Shown here: positions 25,897 to 34,439 of the stretch, piece by piece
Numbering within the stretch: the stretch's first letter is position 1
Layout of the letters: each line of letters opens with the position of its first letter
Assembly (NCBI RefSeq): GCF_026153455.1
Contig: NZ_CP110629.1
Coordinates: 1,302,001-1,366,000, forward strand
Direction: 5' to 3'
Length of the DNA stretch: 64,000 nt
DNA from: Marinimicrobium sp. C6131
Lineage (GTDB): Bacteria; Pseudomonadota; Gammaproteobacteria; Pseudomonadales; Cellvibrionaceae
Position numbers and translations under genes: made by a program
Notes under the pieces: generated by a model
The model's database searches: none
Told to the model about the DNA's origin: nothing
What the model saw: only the letters and a program-made list of their open reading frames with translations

Positions 25897-26118
25897 CTAG
25901 TCGATTTTTTCGATGTTTTTGAAGCGGTTATCGGCATCAAAGTGGATTCGGAATCGCCCTCTGATTCCCTCACGCGTGACAAACTGGCGCAGAATCGGCG
26001 CCGGGAACCGCACGCTCCGGCCATCGACCGTTTGGGCAAGTACACTCTGAGCACTGCCCTGGTACCAGCGTTGGTACTCATCAGGAGAAATATAGAGATT
26101 GACGACTACGGCATTCAA
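25897..26118 (-). CDS. DUF2835 family protein
   Basis: Small protein of unknown function, 73 aa. The family pattern is clear: QRWYQGSAQSVLAQTVDG, RFPAPILRQFVTREGI and RGRFRIHFDADNRFKNIEKI. I placed the start at TTG 26118 because it overlaps the stop of the upstream solute-binding-like gene as TTGA, a typical coupling arrangement; an in-frame GTG at 26130 is the alternative (77 aa). Cytosolic by appearance. Confidence 0.8.
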   Translation of the reverse strand: MNAVVVNLYISPDEYQRWYQGSAQSVLAQTVDGRSVRFPAPILRQFVTREGIRGRFRIHFDADNRFKNIEKID

Positions 26119-27008
26119 GGGCGATACCACAGCTCCGGGCGGTCCAGCGGGGTTTCCGGGGTCATCAGCGGGTTCTCCAGATGAATGAGGGTACGTTCAT
26201 TCAGACGTGCCCGCTCCAGACTCTCCCCAAAGTGTGCCATAAGCACTCGATCAAATGAACCATCTTCGATGGCGGCCAGCAGGCCGCGCTCAATCGCCTC
26301 GGCCAGACGCGTATTATTCCGACGCACAAAAAAGTAATACGCTGAAGGGTATACCAGAGCCACATGCTGATCCACCGCCAGATTCAGCCCCGAGAACACC
26401 GATTGCTCCTTCCAGACTTCAACCACCGAGCGGGGGAAGTAATCCACCCGCCCGGCGTAAAGCATCTTGAACATACCTTCCCAATGAGGCGTCCGGATCA
26501 CCCGGAGCCCGTTACTTTCCAGAATGGCGCTGTCCGGCCAATCATGTCCCTGGACGGTTTTCAGGTTACGCAGCGGCTCCAGATCACGCATGTCCGCAAA
26601 CCGGTCCTCGTCACCGGACCGGATCATCAGCAGCCGCCAGCCGATCAGGCCCTTGAACAGGGGCACCCGGACGGGACGCAACACTGTTTCCCGGGTCTTG
26701 TTGGTATTCATCCAATGAATATCGTACACGCCCTTTGCCACCGACATGACACTGCGACTTTCACGAAAATTGGATAAGGTGACGGGGTGCAGAACATACT
26801 CCTCACCCGCTTTATCCAGCGCCAGGGTCAGCAATTCCAGAAAATAATTGGGCCGGGTCTGCCCATACTCTTCGCCCAGCACCGGGTATCGAATTACCAG
26901 TGCCTCACCTTCCGCCGTATCGCTATCGGCCAAAGAAACACCGCTCAGGGCCACCACAAGGAACAGAATAGCGCCCTTTCGCACCGTTTTTATAACCTGA
27001 AGTCGCAT
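26115..27008 (-). CDS. Periplasmic solute-binding-like protein (paralogue 1)
   Basis: The 297-aa product has a signal peptide (MRLQVIKTVRKGAILFLVVALSGVSLADS, split here only by cleavage after the Ala) and a body resembling family 3 solute-binding proteins: an N-terminal strand LVIRYPVLGEEYGQTRPNYFLELLTLAL, a central KTVQGHDWPDSAILESNG and PSAYYFFVRRNNTRLAEAIERGLLAAIEDGSFD. No permease or ATPase gene is nearby, so it may be an orphan sensor or a binding protein for a distant transporter. It is a diverged paralogue of the product at 33449-34348. Its stop overlaps the start of the DUF2835 gene. Confidence 0.8.
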   Translation of the reverse strand: MRLQVIKTVRKGAILFLVVALSGVSLADSDTAEGEALVIRYPVLGEEYGQTRPNYFLELLTLALDKAGEEYVLHPVTLSNFRESRSVMSVAKGVYDIHWMNTNKTRETVLRPVRVPLFKGLIGWRLLMIRSGDEDRFADMRDLEPLRNLKTVQGHDWPDSAILESNGLRVIRTPHWEGMFKMLYAGRVDYFPRSVVEVWKEQSVFSGLNLAVDQHVALVYPSAYYFFVRRNNTRLAEAIERGLLAAIEDGSFDRVLMAHFGESLERARLNERTLIHLENPLMTPETPLDRPELWYRP

Positions 27009-27144
27009 TTATCTCACCCCATCCGCATAATAGTTATTAGTCATCAAAAACTGCGGAACCATAGGCAGAATAACGAATTCACGCGCCAATTCAAAGCAGA
27101 AACCATCGCAAATTCCAGACAGCACCGCGAACCCGCCTTACTTT

Positions 27145-27215
27145 TTTGAAGAGTAGGTCCGCTCCCGGCAAGCGCCAAACGTTTGGGTTCAATGGAAACA
27201 CATCTATTCTTCAAA
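27145..27215. promoter_or_regulatory. Nested dyad in divergent promoter region
   Basis: Outer arms tttgaagagtag (27145-27156) and ctattcttcaaa (27204-27215) match in 11 of 12 pairs, and a perfect 12-bp palindrome ccaaacgtttgg (27175-27186) sits on practically the same axis. It lies between the divergent solute-binding-like gene and the CDGSH protein gene, 52 bp before the latter's start, so it may be an operator region. The binding factor is unknown. Confidence 0.45.
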
Positions 27216-27266
27216 GATAGGCGTACCCTCAAAAAAGCCCCTCAAATACCCAATACAGGAGCCACT

Positions 27267-28814
27267 ATGAGTCAGCCCGTTATCGCCAACAACAAGCCCG
27301 CAAAAGTGACTCTCAAAAAAGGCGAAGAGTACGCCTTTTGCCGATGTGGGCGCTCCGGGGATCAGCCCTTCTGCGATGGCTCCCACTCCGGAACGGGCTT
27401 TACCCCCAAAATATTCAAGGCCGAAAAAGATGGCGATGCCTTTCTCTGCCAATGCAAGCACACCGGCGATGCGCCCTTCTGTGACGGTACCCATAAGCAA
27501 TTCAGTAATGACCAGGTCGGGGAAGAGGGGCCCGCCCGGGCGCAGGATGAGCCAGGCGGGCCTCCACCGGCCAAAGCGACACCGGAGGAGCCCACAGTCG
27601 AGTTCATTCATCTGCTGGCCCGGGAGGGACTGAAGAATCTGGGCAATCATGGACCGGTAGCGGCCATGGGGGTACCGCGCAGCGAGCTGCCCCACTGGGA
27701 TGACCTTCAGATCATGGTCGCCCAGATGGCCACCAAGCCGCTGATGGAGGATGTCGACGTTGATACCGAGCTGGTGATTGGTCCCGAGGCGAAAAAGCCC
27801 CTCAGCCTCAACATTCCGCTGCTGGTTTCCGATATGAGTTTCGGTGCCCTGTCGGAGGAAGCCAAAATTGCGTTGGCCAAAGGCGCGGAGATGGCAGGCA
27901 CCGGCATATGCTCGGGTGAAGGCGGCATGCTCCCGGAAGAAAAAGCCGAGAACAGCCGTTACTTTTATGAGCTCGCCAGCGCCCAATTCGGCTATAAGGA
28001 GTCACTGCTGAGCGATATTCAGGCCTTTCATTTCAAGGGTGGCCAAGGCGCCAAGACCGGTACAGGCGGTCATCTGCCGGGCAACAAGAACACCGGGAAA
28101 ATCTCTCAGGTACGCAACATCCCCGCCGGCGAGCCGGCTACCTCGCCGCCTACGTTCAAGGACCTTTCCAGCGTCAGGGATTTCAGGCGCTTCGCCGATC
28201 GCGTGCGGGAAATCTCCGGAGGGGTACCAGTCGGCTTCAAGCTGAGCGCCAACCACATTGAAAGAGACATCCAGTTCGCGCTCGATGCCAGCGCGGACTA
28301 CCTCATTCTCGATGGCCGGGGCGGAGGCACAGGCGCCGCTCCCGAAATGTTCCGGGATCATATCAGTGTGCCCACCATTCCCGCCCTGGCACGGGCCCGA
28401 CGCTATCTGGATGAACAGAAGGCGAGCGGCCGGGTCACGCTCATCATTACCGGTGGCCTCAGAGTGCCAATGGACTTTGTCAAGGCGCTGGCGCTCGGCG
28501 CCGACGGCATAGCACTATCCAACAGTGCCATCCAGGCAATCGGCTGCGTCGGAGCGCGAATCTGCAACACCAACAACTGCCCTACCGGGATTGCAACCCA
28601 ACGTGAAGACCTACGCAAGCGCCTCAACGTCGACCAATCAGCCGAGCGCTTGAACACCTTCTTCGGCGCAACGATTCAACTCATGAACGTGATGGCCAGG
28701 GCCTGCGGTCATAAGGCGTTGCGCGAGTTCAACCGGGAAGACCTGTCAACCTGGCACCGGGACATGGCGCTCTTGTCGGGGGTTCGATACGCGGGGATCG
28801 GGAAACCCTGGTAG
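27267..28814 (+). CDS. Tandem CDGSH / glutamate-synthase-like FMN protein
   Basis: Fusion of two CDGSH iron-sulfur modules with a glutamate-synthase-like FMN barrel, 515 aa from ATG 27267 (cagga upstream). Module 1 spans residues 25-40 (CRCGRSGDQPFCDGSH), module 2 residues 61-76 (CQCKHTGDAPFCDGTH); each has the Cys3His ligand set for a [2Fe-2S] cluster. After a Pro/Glu-rich linker the barrel begins near residue 130, with LVSDMSFGALSEEAK, GGQGAKTGTGG, YLILDGRGGGTGAAP and the C-x5-C-x4-C cluster motif (CVGARICNTNNCPTG) of the GltB FMN domain. The amidotransferase domain of true glutamate synthase is missing, so glutamate synthesis is unlikely; an electron-transfer oxidoreductase is a better description. 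Confidence 0.88.
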   Translation: MSQPVIANNKPAKVTLKKGEEYAFCRCGRSGDQPFCDGSHSGTGFTPKIFKAEKDGDAFLCQCKHTGDAPFCDGTHKQFSNDQVGEEGPARAQDEPGGPPPAKATPEEPTVEFIHLLAREGLKNLGNHGPVAAMGVPRSELPHWDDLQIMVAQMATKPLMEDVDVDTELVIGPEAKKPLSLNIPLLVSDMSFGALSEEAKIALAKGAEMAGTGICSGEGGMLPEEKAENSRYFYELASAQFGYKESLLSDIQAFHFKGGQGAKTGTGGHLPGNKNTGKISQVRNIPAGEPATSPPTFKDLSSVRDFRRFADRVREISGGVPVGFKLSANHIERDIQFALDASADYLILDGRGGGTGAAPEMFRDHISVPTIPALARARRYLDEQKASGRVTLIITGGLRVPMDFVKALALGADGIALSNSAIQAIGCVGARICNTNNCPTGIATQREDLRKRLNVDQSAERLNTFFGATIQLMNVMARACGHKALREFNREDLSTWHRDMALLSGVRYAGIGKPW

Positions 28815-28875
28815 GCTGCAGAATTTCAAAACATAATCGAGTAGGGTGAGGCGTCTCCGCCTCAGCCCTCTCACA

Positions 28876-28906
28876 GAACCGTACATACGGGCCACGTATA
28901 CGGCTC
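28876..28906 (-). ncRNA. Group II intron domain V
   Basis: Read on the minus strand: gagccgta paired with tacggttc, a distal stem tacg/cgta, a short terminal loop and a two-base bulge (tg) on the 3' side. The AGC catalytic triad is in gAGCcgta. It is followed after a few bases by the domain VI stem, as required for splicing. Confidence 0.88.
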
Positions 28907-28912
28907 ATGCCA

Positions 28913-30190
28913 TTAACTTACCCCGAGCTCGGGGACAGTGATGCCGGTTCGAACCTTGGTCAGGTCTACCAACCTCAGTTCATCGTGCAGGTAGGCATTG
29001 GGGATCGCATGATGCGCCAGCGGCGACGCCGCGTTGCGCCAGCTACGCATCTTGATGGACTTGAACGGCGGGCGGTAGCCCAGCTGTTTCAGCCTCCGAT
29101 GTAGCCGGCTCGGTTTCTTCCACTGGGTGAGCTGGATGCAGCGTAGACGACGCCTCAGCCATCTCATCACCTGCTTCAGAACCCGAGCGCAGTTCGCTAC
29201 CCGGAAGTAGCCGGCAAAGCCCCGCAGCACCGGATTCAACTCGCGGATGATCTGCATAAGTCCGATTCCACGGTTTCGCTTGGTCAGCGCTTTGAGCGTC
29301 TGCTTGAGTTTCACCACCTTCTTGTCCTGGATGCGGGTGTACTTAGTGTGGATCACCACACCCAGGAACTTCACCCCCTCATCGCTGTGGGCGATGTGGG
29401 TCTTGGTGGCATTCACCCTCAGCTTCAGCTCTCCTTCCAGATACCCTTGGGCCACCCGTAACGCATTCTCCGCACCCGCTCGTGAGCCGCACAGGATCAA
29501 GATGTCGTCCGCGTAGCGGACGATGCGGTGACCCCGCGCTTTCATGAACTGGTCGAAGGCGTCCAGATAGACGTTTGCAATCAATGGACTGATCACGCCG
29601 CCCTGCGGGCTGCCCAACGTCGTCTCTTCGAGGTGGTGCCCCACCATGACTCCGCTTTCCAGAAACTGGCGCAGCAGTGACAGAACACTGCCGTCCGTGA
29701 TCCGTCGGCGGAACCGGCGGATGATCAGGTCGTGATTGAGGGTGTCGAAGCATTTCGACAGGTCCATGTCCACGACCCATTCGCGCCGATAGCGGCGGAC
29801 GAACAACTCCGCCTTGCCAATGGCGTGGTGAGCACGGCGTCCCGGACGATACCCGTAACTCGACGGGTGGAAGTCCGGCTCGAAGATCGGTTCTATGATG
29901 CCGCGCAACGCCTGTTGCACTACCCGGTCCCGAACCGTCGGAATGCCCAGCAGACGCTCACCGCCATCCTCCTTGGCAATGACCACACGTCTGACCGGTC
30001 GCGCCCGATAGCGCTTCTCCTTCAGCTCGAGTAGCAGGCACGACAGCTCCACCTCCAGATTCGCCTCGAACGCACTCAGGCTCTGCCCATCGATTCCGGC
30101 CGCACCTTTGTTGCGTTTGACGTGTCTGAAGGCTTCATACAGACGCTGCTTTGACAGCAGGTGCCCGTACAGACTGTAGTATCTCCTCAT
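28913..30190 (-). CDS. ltrA: Group II intron reverse transcriptase/maturase
   Basis: Intron-encoded protein that promotes splicing and reverse-transcribes the intron into new sites. The 425-aa product has all RT blocks: KGAAGIDGQSL (RT0/1), RPVRRVVIAKEDGGERLLGIPTVRDRVVQQAL (RT2), FHPSSYGYRPGRRAHHAI (RT3), VVDMDLSKCFDTLNHDLI (RT4), SPQGGVISPLIANVYLD and the catalytic RYADDILIL (RT5). After RT7 the maturase domain X runs to PSRLHRRLKQLGYRPPFKSIKMRSWRNAASPLAHHA. No HNH endonuclease domain follows, so retrohoming would rely on nicked or single-stranded DNA. The frame is intact, so the intron may be active. Confidence 0.93.
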   Translation of the reverse strand: MRRYYSLYGHLLSKQRLYEAFRHVKRNKGAAGIDGQSLSAFEANLEVELSCLLLELKEKRYRARPVRRVVIAKEDGGERLLGIPTVRDRVVQQALRGIIEPIFEPDFHPSSYGYRPGRRAHHAIGKAELFVRRYRREWVVDMDLSKCFDTLNHDLIIRRFRRRITDGSVLSLLRQFLESGVMVGHHLEETTLGSPQGGVISPLIANVYLDAFDQFMKARGHRIVRYADDILILCGSRAGAENALRVAQGYLEGELKLRVNATKTHIAHSDEGVKFLGVVIHTKYTRIQDKKVVKLKQTLKALTKRNRGIGLMQIIRELNPVLRGFAGYFRVANCARVLKQVMRWLRRRLRCIQLTQWKKPSRLHRRLKQLGYRPPFKSIKMRSWRNAASPLAHHAIPNAYLHDELRLVDLTKVRTGITVPELGVS

Positions 30191-30920
30191 GCCTGCGCAT
30201 CTCCGTGATGACGGCTTCGAGGGTCGGTCTGGCTGCCGGCCTGGTTCAAGCGATCCGCCCGGGTGCTAGCGCTGTGGCAATCGTCCGCCACGGTATCGCC
30301 CTACTGCCTGGTTCGCAGAACACCGAAGCCACCACGTTCCCGCAGCGCCTCAATGCACGTGCCAGCCCCGTCGGGCTGCTTGTGAACACAGCGTCCACCG
30401 CTCGCTCGTCGTCCGTCATACTCGCTAATGACTTCCGCCCTTCGCATCCCAGCGGGGCTTTTGGCTCCGCTCGGCCCGCTGAACCTCCGCCAGCGGTCGT
30501 TCCGGCTTTGTCCTCCGCACTGTTACCAGGCTTCTTCGGTCGGAACTTCTTCACTACTACGGCTTCATCTGCCACCTCGCACCCACTGTGACCTCGGCTC
30601 TCGCCTTGCGCCCCAGCATCCGGCACGGCCGGATTCGGTGTCAGGCTTCCCCGGTTACTGCACCGGCTCCCCGTCAACGATGCCACCCTCAATCACAACA
30701 CAGGTCTGACTGAGTATCGGGCTTCGCGCTATCTTGCACGCTTACCCACCTGTGCTGCCGAAGCAGGTTCACTGTCGTTGTGTACCGTTGACCTCCTATG
30801 GCTTCCTTCAGACCCCACCGTTGGCCAGTGACGCCCTTGCCAGTCGGATTATCTTCCCCTCAGTCGGGGTGATGTCATCTTCTTTCAGACGACCGGGTTT
30901 GCCGGCTTCGCCGGGCAAAC

Positions 30921-30955
30921 AAAAAACCCGGGCATCAAAATGCCCGGGCTTTTTC
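30921..30955. terminator. katG terminator and intron insertion site
   Basis: Minus-strand reading: aaaaagcccgggca-ttttga-tgcccgggtttttt. Perfect 8-bp stem cccgggca/tgcccggg with flanking A- and T-runs. It ends the katG transcript 27 bp after the stop codon; the group II intron begins directly after its T-run. Confidence 0.9.
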
Positions 30956-30981
30956 ACTGTGGGAGCTTATTGCAGGACAAC

Positions 30982-33210
30982 TCAGGCCAGATCAAACCGA
31001 TCGGCATTCATCACCTTGGTCCAGGCGGCCACGAAGTCTTTGACAAACTTCTCTTTCGCATCATCCTGAGCATACACTTCAGCCAGCGCCCGAAGCTGTG
31101 AGTTGGAGCCGAACACCAGGTCCACACGAGTGCCGGTCCACTTCAGTTGACCGGTTTTCATGTCCCGACCTTCGAACACATCTTCATCGTCTTTGCTCGG
31201 AGCCCACTGCGTATTCAGATCCGTCAGATTGACAAAGAAGTCGTTGGTCAACTTTCCGGGAGACTGCGTGAACACGCCGTGCCTGGCCCGCTTGTAGTTG
31301 GCATCCAACACCCGAAGACCACCGACCAGCACCGTCATCTCGGGCGCGCTGAGCTCGAGCAACTGTGCCTTGTCAATCAGCATCTCCTCATCGGAGACCA
31401 CAAATTTGGCTCGACGATAGTTTCTGAAACCATCGGCTTCGGGCTTGAGTACCTCAAAGGACTCTGCGTCGGTCTGTTCGTCCGTCGCGTCGGTGCGGCC
31501 CGGCGCAAAAGGTACTTCAATGCTGTGACCCGCCTCCTTGGCCGCCTTCTCGATCGCCGCCGAACCACCGAGCACAATCAGATCGGCAAGCGACACTCTC
31601 TTGTTACCGGACTGGGCACTATTGAACGCCTTCTGAACACCTTCCAGCGCCTTGAGCACCTTGGCCAGCTGTTCTGGCTGGTTAACCTCCCAATCCTTCT
31701 GGGGCGCCAACCGGATACGGGCGCCATTGGCACCACCGCGCATGTCCGAACCCCGGTAGGTGGAGGCTGCAGACCAGGCGGTGTAAACCAGCTCCGGGAC
31801 CGACAGACCAGATCCCAGAATTTTGCCTTTAAGGTCAGCAATGTCCTGAGCGTTGACCAGTTCGTGGTCCACGGCCGGAACCGGGTCTTGCCAGATCAGG
31901 TCTTCAGCCGGTACTTCCGGCCCCAGGTAGCGGGATTTCGGCCCCATGTCCCGGTGGGTCAACTTGAACCAGGCCCGGGCGAACGCATCCGCGAACTCCT
32001 CCGGGTTTTTGTGGAAGTGCTCGGCAATTTTGCGATACTCCGGATCTTCCCGCATCGCCATATCGGCGGTGGACATCATGATGTGCACTCGCTTGGAGGG
32101 GTCTTCCGGATCTGGAGCGTGATCTTTGTCCGCCAGGCCTTTCGGTTGCCACTGGTTGGCCCCCGCCGGGCTCTTGGTCAGTTCCCACTCGTAGCCGAAC
32201 AGCATGTCAAAGTACGTCATATCCCACTTTGTGGGGGTCGGTGTCCAGGCGCCTTCCAGACCACTGGTAATCGCATCTCGCCCTTTGCCACTGCCGTAGC
32301 TGTTTTTCCAGCCGAGTCCCATCTGTTCTATTGGTGCCGCTTCGGGCTCCGGACCCACATACTTCTCGGGGTCCGCGGCGCCATGAGTTTTACCGAACGT
32401 ATGGCCGCCGGCGGTCAGAGCCACGGTTTCATAGTCGTTCATTGCCATTCGCTTGAAGGTTTCGCGAATGTCTCTGGCGGAGGCCAGCGGGTCCGGATTG
32501 CCGTCCGGGCCTTCCGGGTTGACGTAAATCAATCCCATCTGCACGGCAGCCAGCGGGTTTTCCAACTCACGATCGCCTGAATAACGGCTGTTCGGCTTGT
32601 CACTGGTGGCCAGCCACTCATCTTCGGCCCCCCAGTAGATGTCTTCCTCGGGCTGATAAATGTCTTCACGTCCACCGGCGAAACCAAAGGTCTTGAAGCC
32701 CATGGACTCCAACGCGACGTTGCCGGTAAGCACATACAGGTCGGCCCAAGACAGTTTGTTACCGTACTTTTTCTTGATAGGCCACAGCAGACGGCGGGCT
32801 TTGTCCAGGTTACCGTTATCCGGCCAGCTATTGAGCGGTGCAAAGCGCTGGTCACCCGAGCCGGCACCTCCACGACCATCGCCCATGCGGTAGGTGCCCG
32901 CGCTGTGCCAGGCCATCCGGATGAAGAAGGGGCCGTAGTGACCATAATCAGCGGGCCACCATTCCTGGGAGTCGGTCATCAGCGCCTCAAGGTCTTTTTT
33001 GACGGCTTTGAGGTCCAACGTTCTGAACGCTTCCGCGTAGTCAAAGTCCTCACCCAATGGATTGGAGCGGGGCGAGTGCTGGTGGAGAATATTGAGGTTG
33101 AGTTGATTGGGCCACCAGTGCTGATTGCCGGTGCGTTCGTCGCTTACTTTGGTCCGCGAGCCGTGCATTACCGGGCATTTTCCGGCGACTGTAGCGTCAT
33201 TTACACCCAT
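30982..33210 (-). CDS. katG: Catalase-peroxidase
   Basis: Bifunctional haem b enzyme that removes H2O2 by catalase and peroxidase reactions. The 742-aa product matches KatG length and has the two-domain layout. The distal site is RMAWHSAGTYR (catalytic Arg, Trp, His), the proximal haem ligand is in GGHTFGKTHG, and the residues of the Met-Tyr-Trp adduct are present (Trp in AWHSAG, Tyr in LIYVNPEGPDG, Met in KRMAMNDYE). No signal peptide. Its upstream region carries an ATAG-N7-CTAT dyad (33316-33330) that fits an OxyR site. Confidence 0.97.
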   Translation of the reverse strand: MGVNDATVAGKCPVMHGSRTKVSDERTGNQHWWPNQLNLNILHQHSPRSNPLGEDFDYAEAFRTLDLKAVKKDLEALMTDSQEWWPADYGHYGPFFIRMAWHSAGTYRMGDGRGGAGSGDQRFAPLNSWPDNGNLDKARRLLWPIKKKYGNKLSWADLYVLTGNVALESMGFKTFGFAGGREDIYQPEEDIYWGAEDEWLATSDKPNSRYSGDRELENPLAAVQMGLIYVNPEGPDGNPDPLASARDIRETFKRMAMNDYETVALTAGGHTFGKTHGAADPEKYVGPEPEAAPIEQMGLGWKNSYGSGKGRDAITSGLEGAWTPTPTKWDMTYFDMLFGYEWELTKSPAGANQWQPKGLADKDHAPDPEDPSKRVHIMMSTADMAMREDPEYRKIAEHFHKNPEEFADAFARAWFKLTHRDMGPKSRYLGPEVPAEDLIWQDPVPAVDHELVNAQDIADLKGKILGSGLSVPELVYTAWSAASTYRGSDMRGGANGARIRLAPQKDWEVNQPEQLAKVLKALEGVQKAFNSAQSGNKRVSLADLIVLGGSAAIEKAAKEAGHSIEVPFAPGRTDATDEQTDAESFEVLKPEADGFRNYRRAKFVVSDEEMLIDKAQLLELSAPEMTVLVGGLRVLDANYKRARHGVFTQSPGKLTNDFFVNLTDLNTQWAPSKDDEDVFEGRDMKTGQLKWTGTRVDLVFGSNSQLRALAEVYAQDDAKEKFVKDFVAAWTKVMNADRFDLA

Positions 33211-33315
33211 TGTTAACTCCTTTGATTTGGCCTGTGGTGGTACGATTTATTAATACAGTAAAGACTATACACCCTAAACCTTCCATTAATTTAGTTTGAT
33301 TTTCTTACCGATTTG

Positions 33316-33330
33316 ATAGGTTTTGGCTAT
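33316..33330. promoter_or_regulatory. Candidate OxyR-type dyad upstream of katG
   Basis: ATAG-N7-CTAT (atag-gttttgg-ctat), the core of an OxyR recognition unit, 106 bp upstream of the katG start. The full consensus has two such units; a second clear one is not seen. Regulation of katG by OxyR is known in many gammaproteobacteria, but no OxyR gene is in this window, so the assignment is a candidate. Confidence 0.5.
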
Positions 33331-33448
33331 AGAAAAAAGGGAGCTCCGGTCGCGTTCTGGCCCTCGATCTGTTTAGAGCAGACGCCACCGCCACATTCGA
33401 TTATCATGGCACCAATAGTCTTACCCGACAGGACCAATTTCGCGACCG

Positions 33449-34348
33449 ATGCGATTGATCTCCCTCTTGCTTGTATTGGCTATTTGCCAGGCCACATTCG
33501 CCGCCCAGCCCACGGGGTCGGTGCCGGAGGTGATCAAGATCCCCTATATGGAACGGGCCGGACTACACCGGGACTATGCCAATGATTTACTGAAGCTCGC
33601 CCTGGAGTTGTCCGAGCACCGGTATGGGCCCTACGAAATTGTCCAGCAGCCGGCGCAAACCGTCATTCGCCGTCAACTGTTGGAGCTTCAGGAAGAGGGG
33701 CACCTATCCGTCGCCCTATCGATGCCCATGGCGGAATGGTTGAACAACGCCGAAATGATCCCCTTTCCGATCATGAAAGGCCTGGCCAGCTACCGACTGT
33801 TCTTCAGTCACCGCAAGAACCTGGACCGGTTTAATGCCATTGATGACCTCGATACCCTCAAAACCCTGAAGATTGGACAGGGCCCGGGCTGGTCCACCAG
33901 CAAGATTCTGGAAGACAATGGCTTTGAAGTCGTCTACGGTGGCCCTTACAAAACGTTGTTTCCCATGTTGCACGGGGATCGCTTCCAATTGCTGATGCGC
34001 GGCGTGTATGAAATCCAACCCGAGCTGGAGGCCTACCTGCCTGAGATGCCCGAGCTGGTGATTGTGGATGGAATCGCGATATACACGTATCTACCCATGT
34101 ACTTTTTTGTATCCCGGGAACAACCCGGGCTGGCCGAACGATTGCGCTACGGACTGAAAAAGGCACACGACAACGGTCAGTGGGACGCACTCTTTGACCA
34201 GTACTTTGGCGATATGTTGAACTGGTTGAACCACGGGACAAGACGGGTGTTCTATCTGGACAACACCAATATTGACCGTTCGTTCTACGCCAATGACAAG
34301 TCTTTTCTGCTGAAGTCCATTGTGGCACTGGAATCGCAACGCCCTTAA
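33449..34348 (+). CDS. Periplasmic solute-binding-like protein (paralogue 2)
   Basis: The 299-aa product has a signal peptide cleaved after TFAA (about residue 19) and a family 3 solute-binding-like fold: PEVIKIPYMERAGLHRDYANDLLKLAL, then TLKIGQGPGWSTSKILEDNGFEVVY and YLPMYFFVSREQPGLAERLRYGLKKAHDNGQWDALF. These segments align with the product at 26115-27008, including the GxxWxxSxILExNG block and the YFFV-R motif, so they are paralogues. No transporter genes adjoin. It may sense or bind an amino-acid-like ligand. Divergent from katG, with 238 bp between the starts. Confidence 0.8.
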   Translation: MRLISLLLVLAICQATFAAQPTGSVPEVIKIPYMERAGLHRDYANDLLKLALELSEHRYGPYEIVQQPAQTVIRRQLLELQEEGHLSVALSMPMAEWLNNAEMIPFPIMKGLASYRLFFSHRKNLDRFNAIDDLDTLKTLKIGQGPGWSTSKILEDNGFEVVYGGPYKTLFPMLHGDRFQLLMRGVYEIQPELEAYLPEMPELVIVDGIAIYTYLPMYFFVSREQPGLAERLRYGLKKAHDNGQWDALFDQYFGDMLNWLNHGTRRVFYLDNTNIDRSFYANDKSFLLKSIVALESQRP

Positions 34349-34353
34349 GCCGA

Positions 34354-34380
34354 CCTCGGCTTGCGCCGCTTAAGCCGAGG
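34354..34380 (+). promoter_or_regulatory. Hairpin between solute-binding gene and dbpA
   Basis: Perfect 9-bp stem cctcggctt/aagccgagg with a nine-base loop, starting 6 bp after the upstream stop codon. There is no T-run, so it may protect the 3' end of the upstream mRNA or act in the dbpA leader rather than terminate transcription on its own. Confidence 0.45.
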
Positions 34381-34439
34381 CTCCATAACGACCCGGGACA
34401 AGTGTTCGGGGTGAAACCATTTTTCTGAGAGAGTGACCT

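Larger units (their letters stand above)
28836..30920 (-). mobile_element. Group II intron
   Basis: Self-splicing retroelement of about 2.1 kb on the minus strand. It encodes a reverse transcriptase/maturase (28913-30190) preceded by about 730 nt of structured, non-coding RNA and followed by domain V (28876-28906) and a domain VI hairpin (ggctgaggcg...cgcctcaccct). The 3' end is probably ...ctactcgat (28836). The 5' end is probably at 30920, immediately after the TTTTTT tract of the katG terminator, reading gtttgcccggc; this deviates from the usual GTGYG start and is my inference. Insertion after a terminator stem-loop and the lack of an endonuclease domain resemble class C introns, but the domain V triad is AGC as in other classes. 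Confidence 0.85.

Noticed and set aside
27267..28814. Functional glutamate synthase large subunit
   Set aside because: At 515 aa it lacks the glutaminase and C-terminal beta-helix domains, and has CDGSH modules instead.
28913..30190. Retron or diversity-generating retroelement
   Set aside because: The RT is of the intron maturase type with domain X, and domains V and VI of a group II intron follow it; there is no template/variable repeat or msr-msd structure.
31147..32580. 477-codon plus-strand frame opposite katG
   Set aside because: Antisense shadow; the minus-strand product contains every KatG active-site motif.
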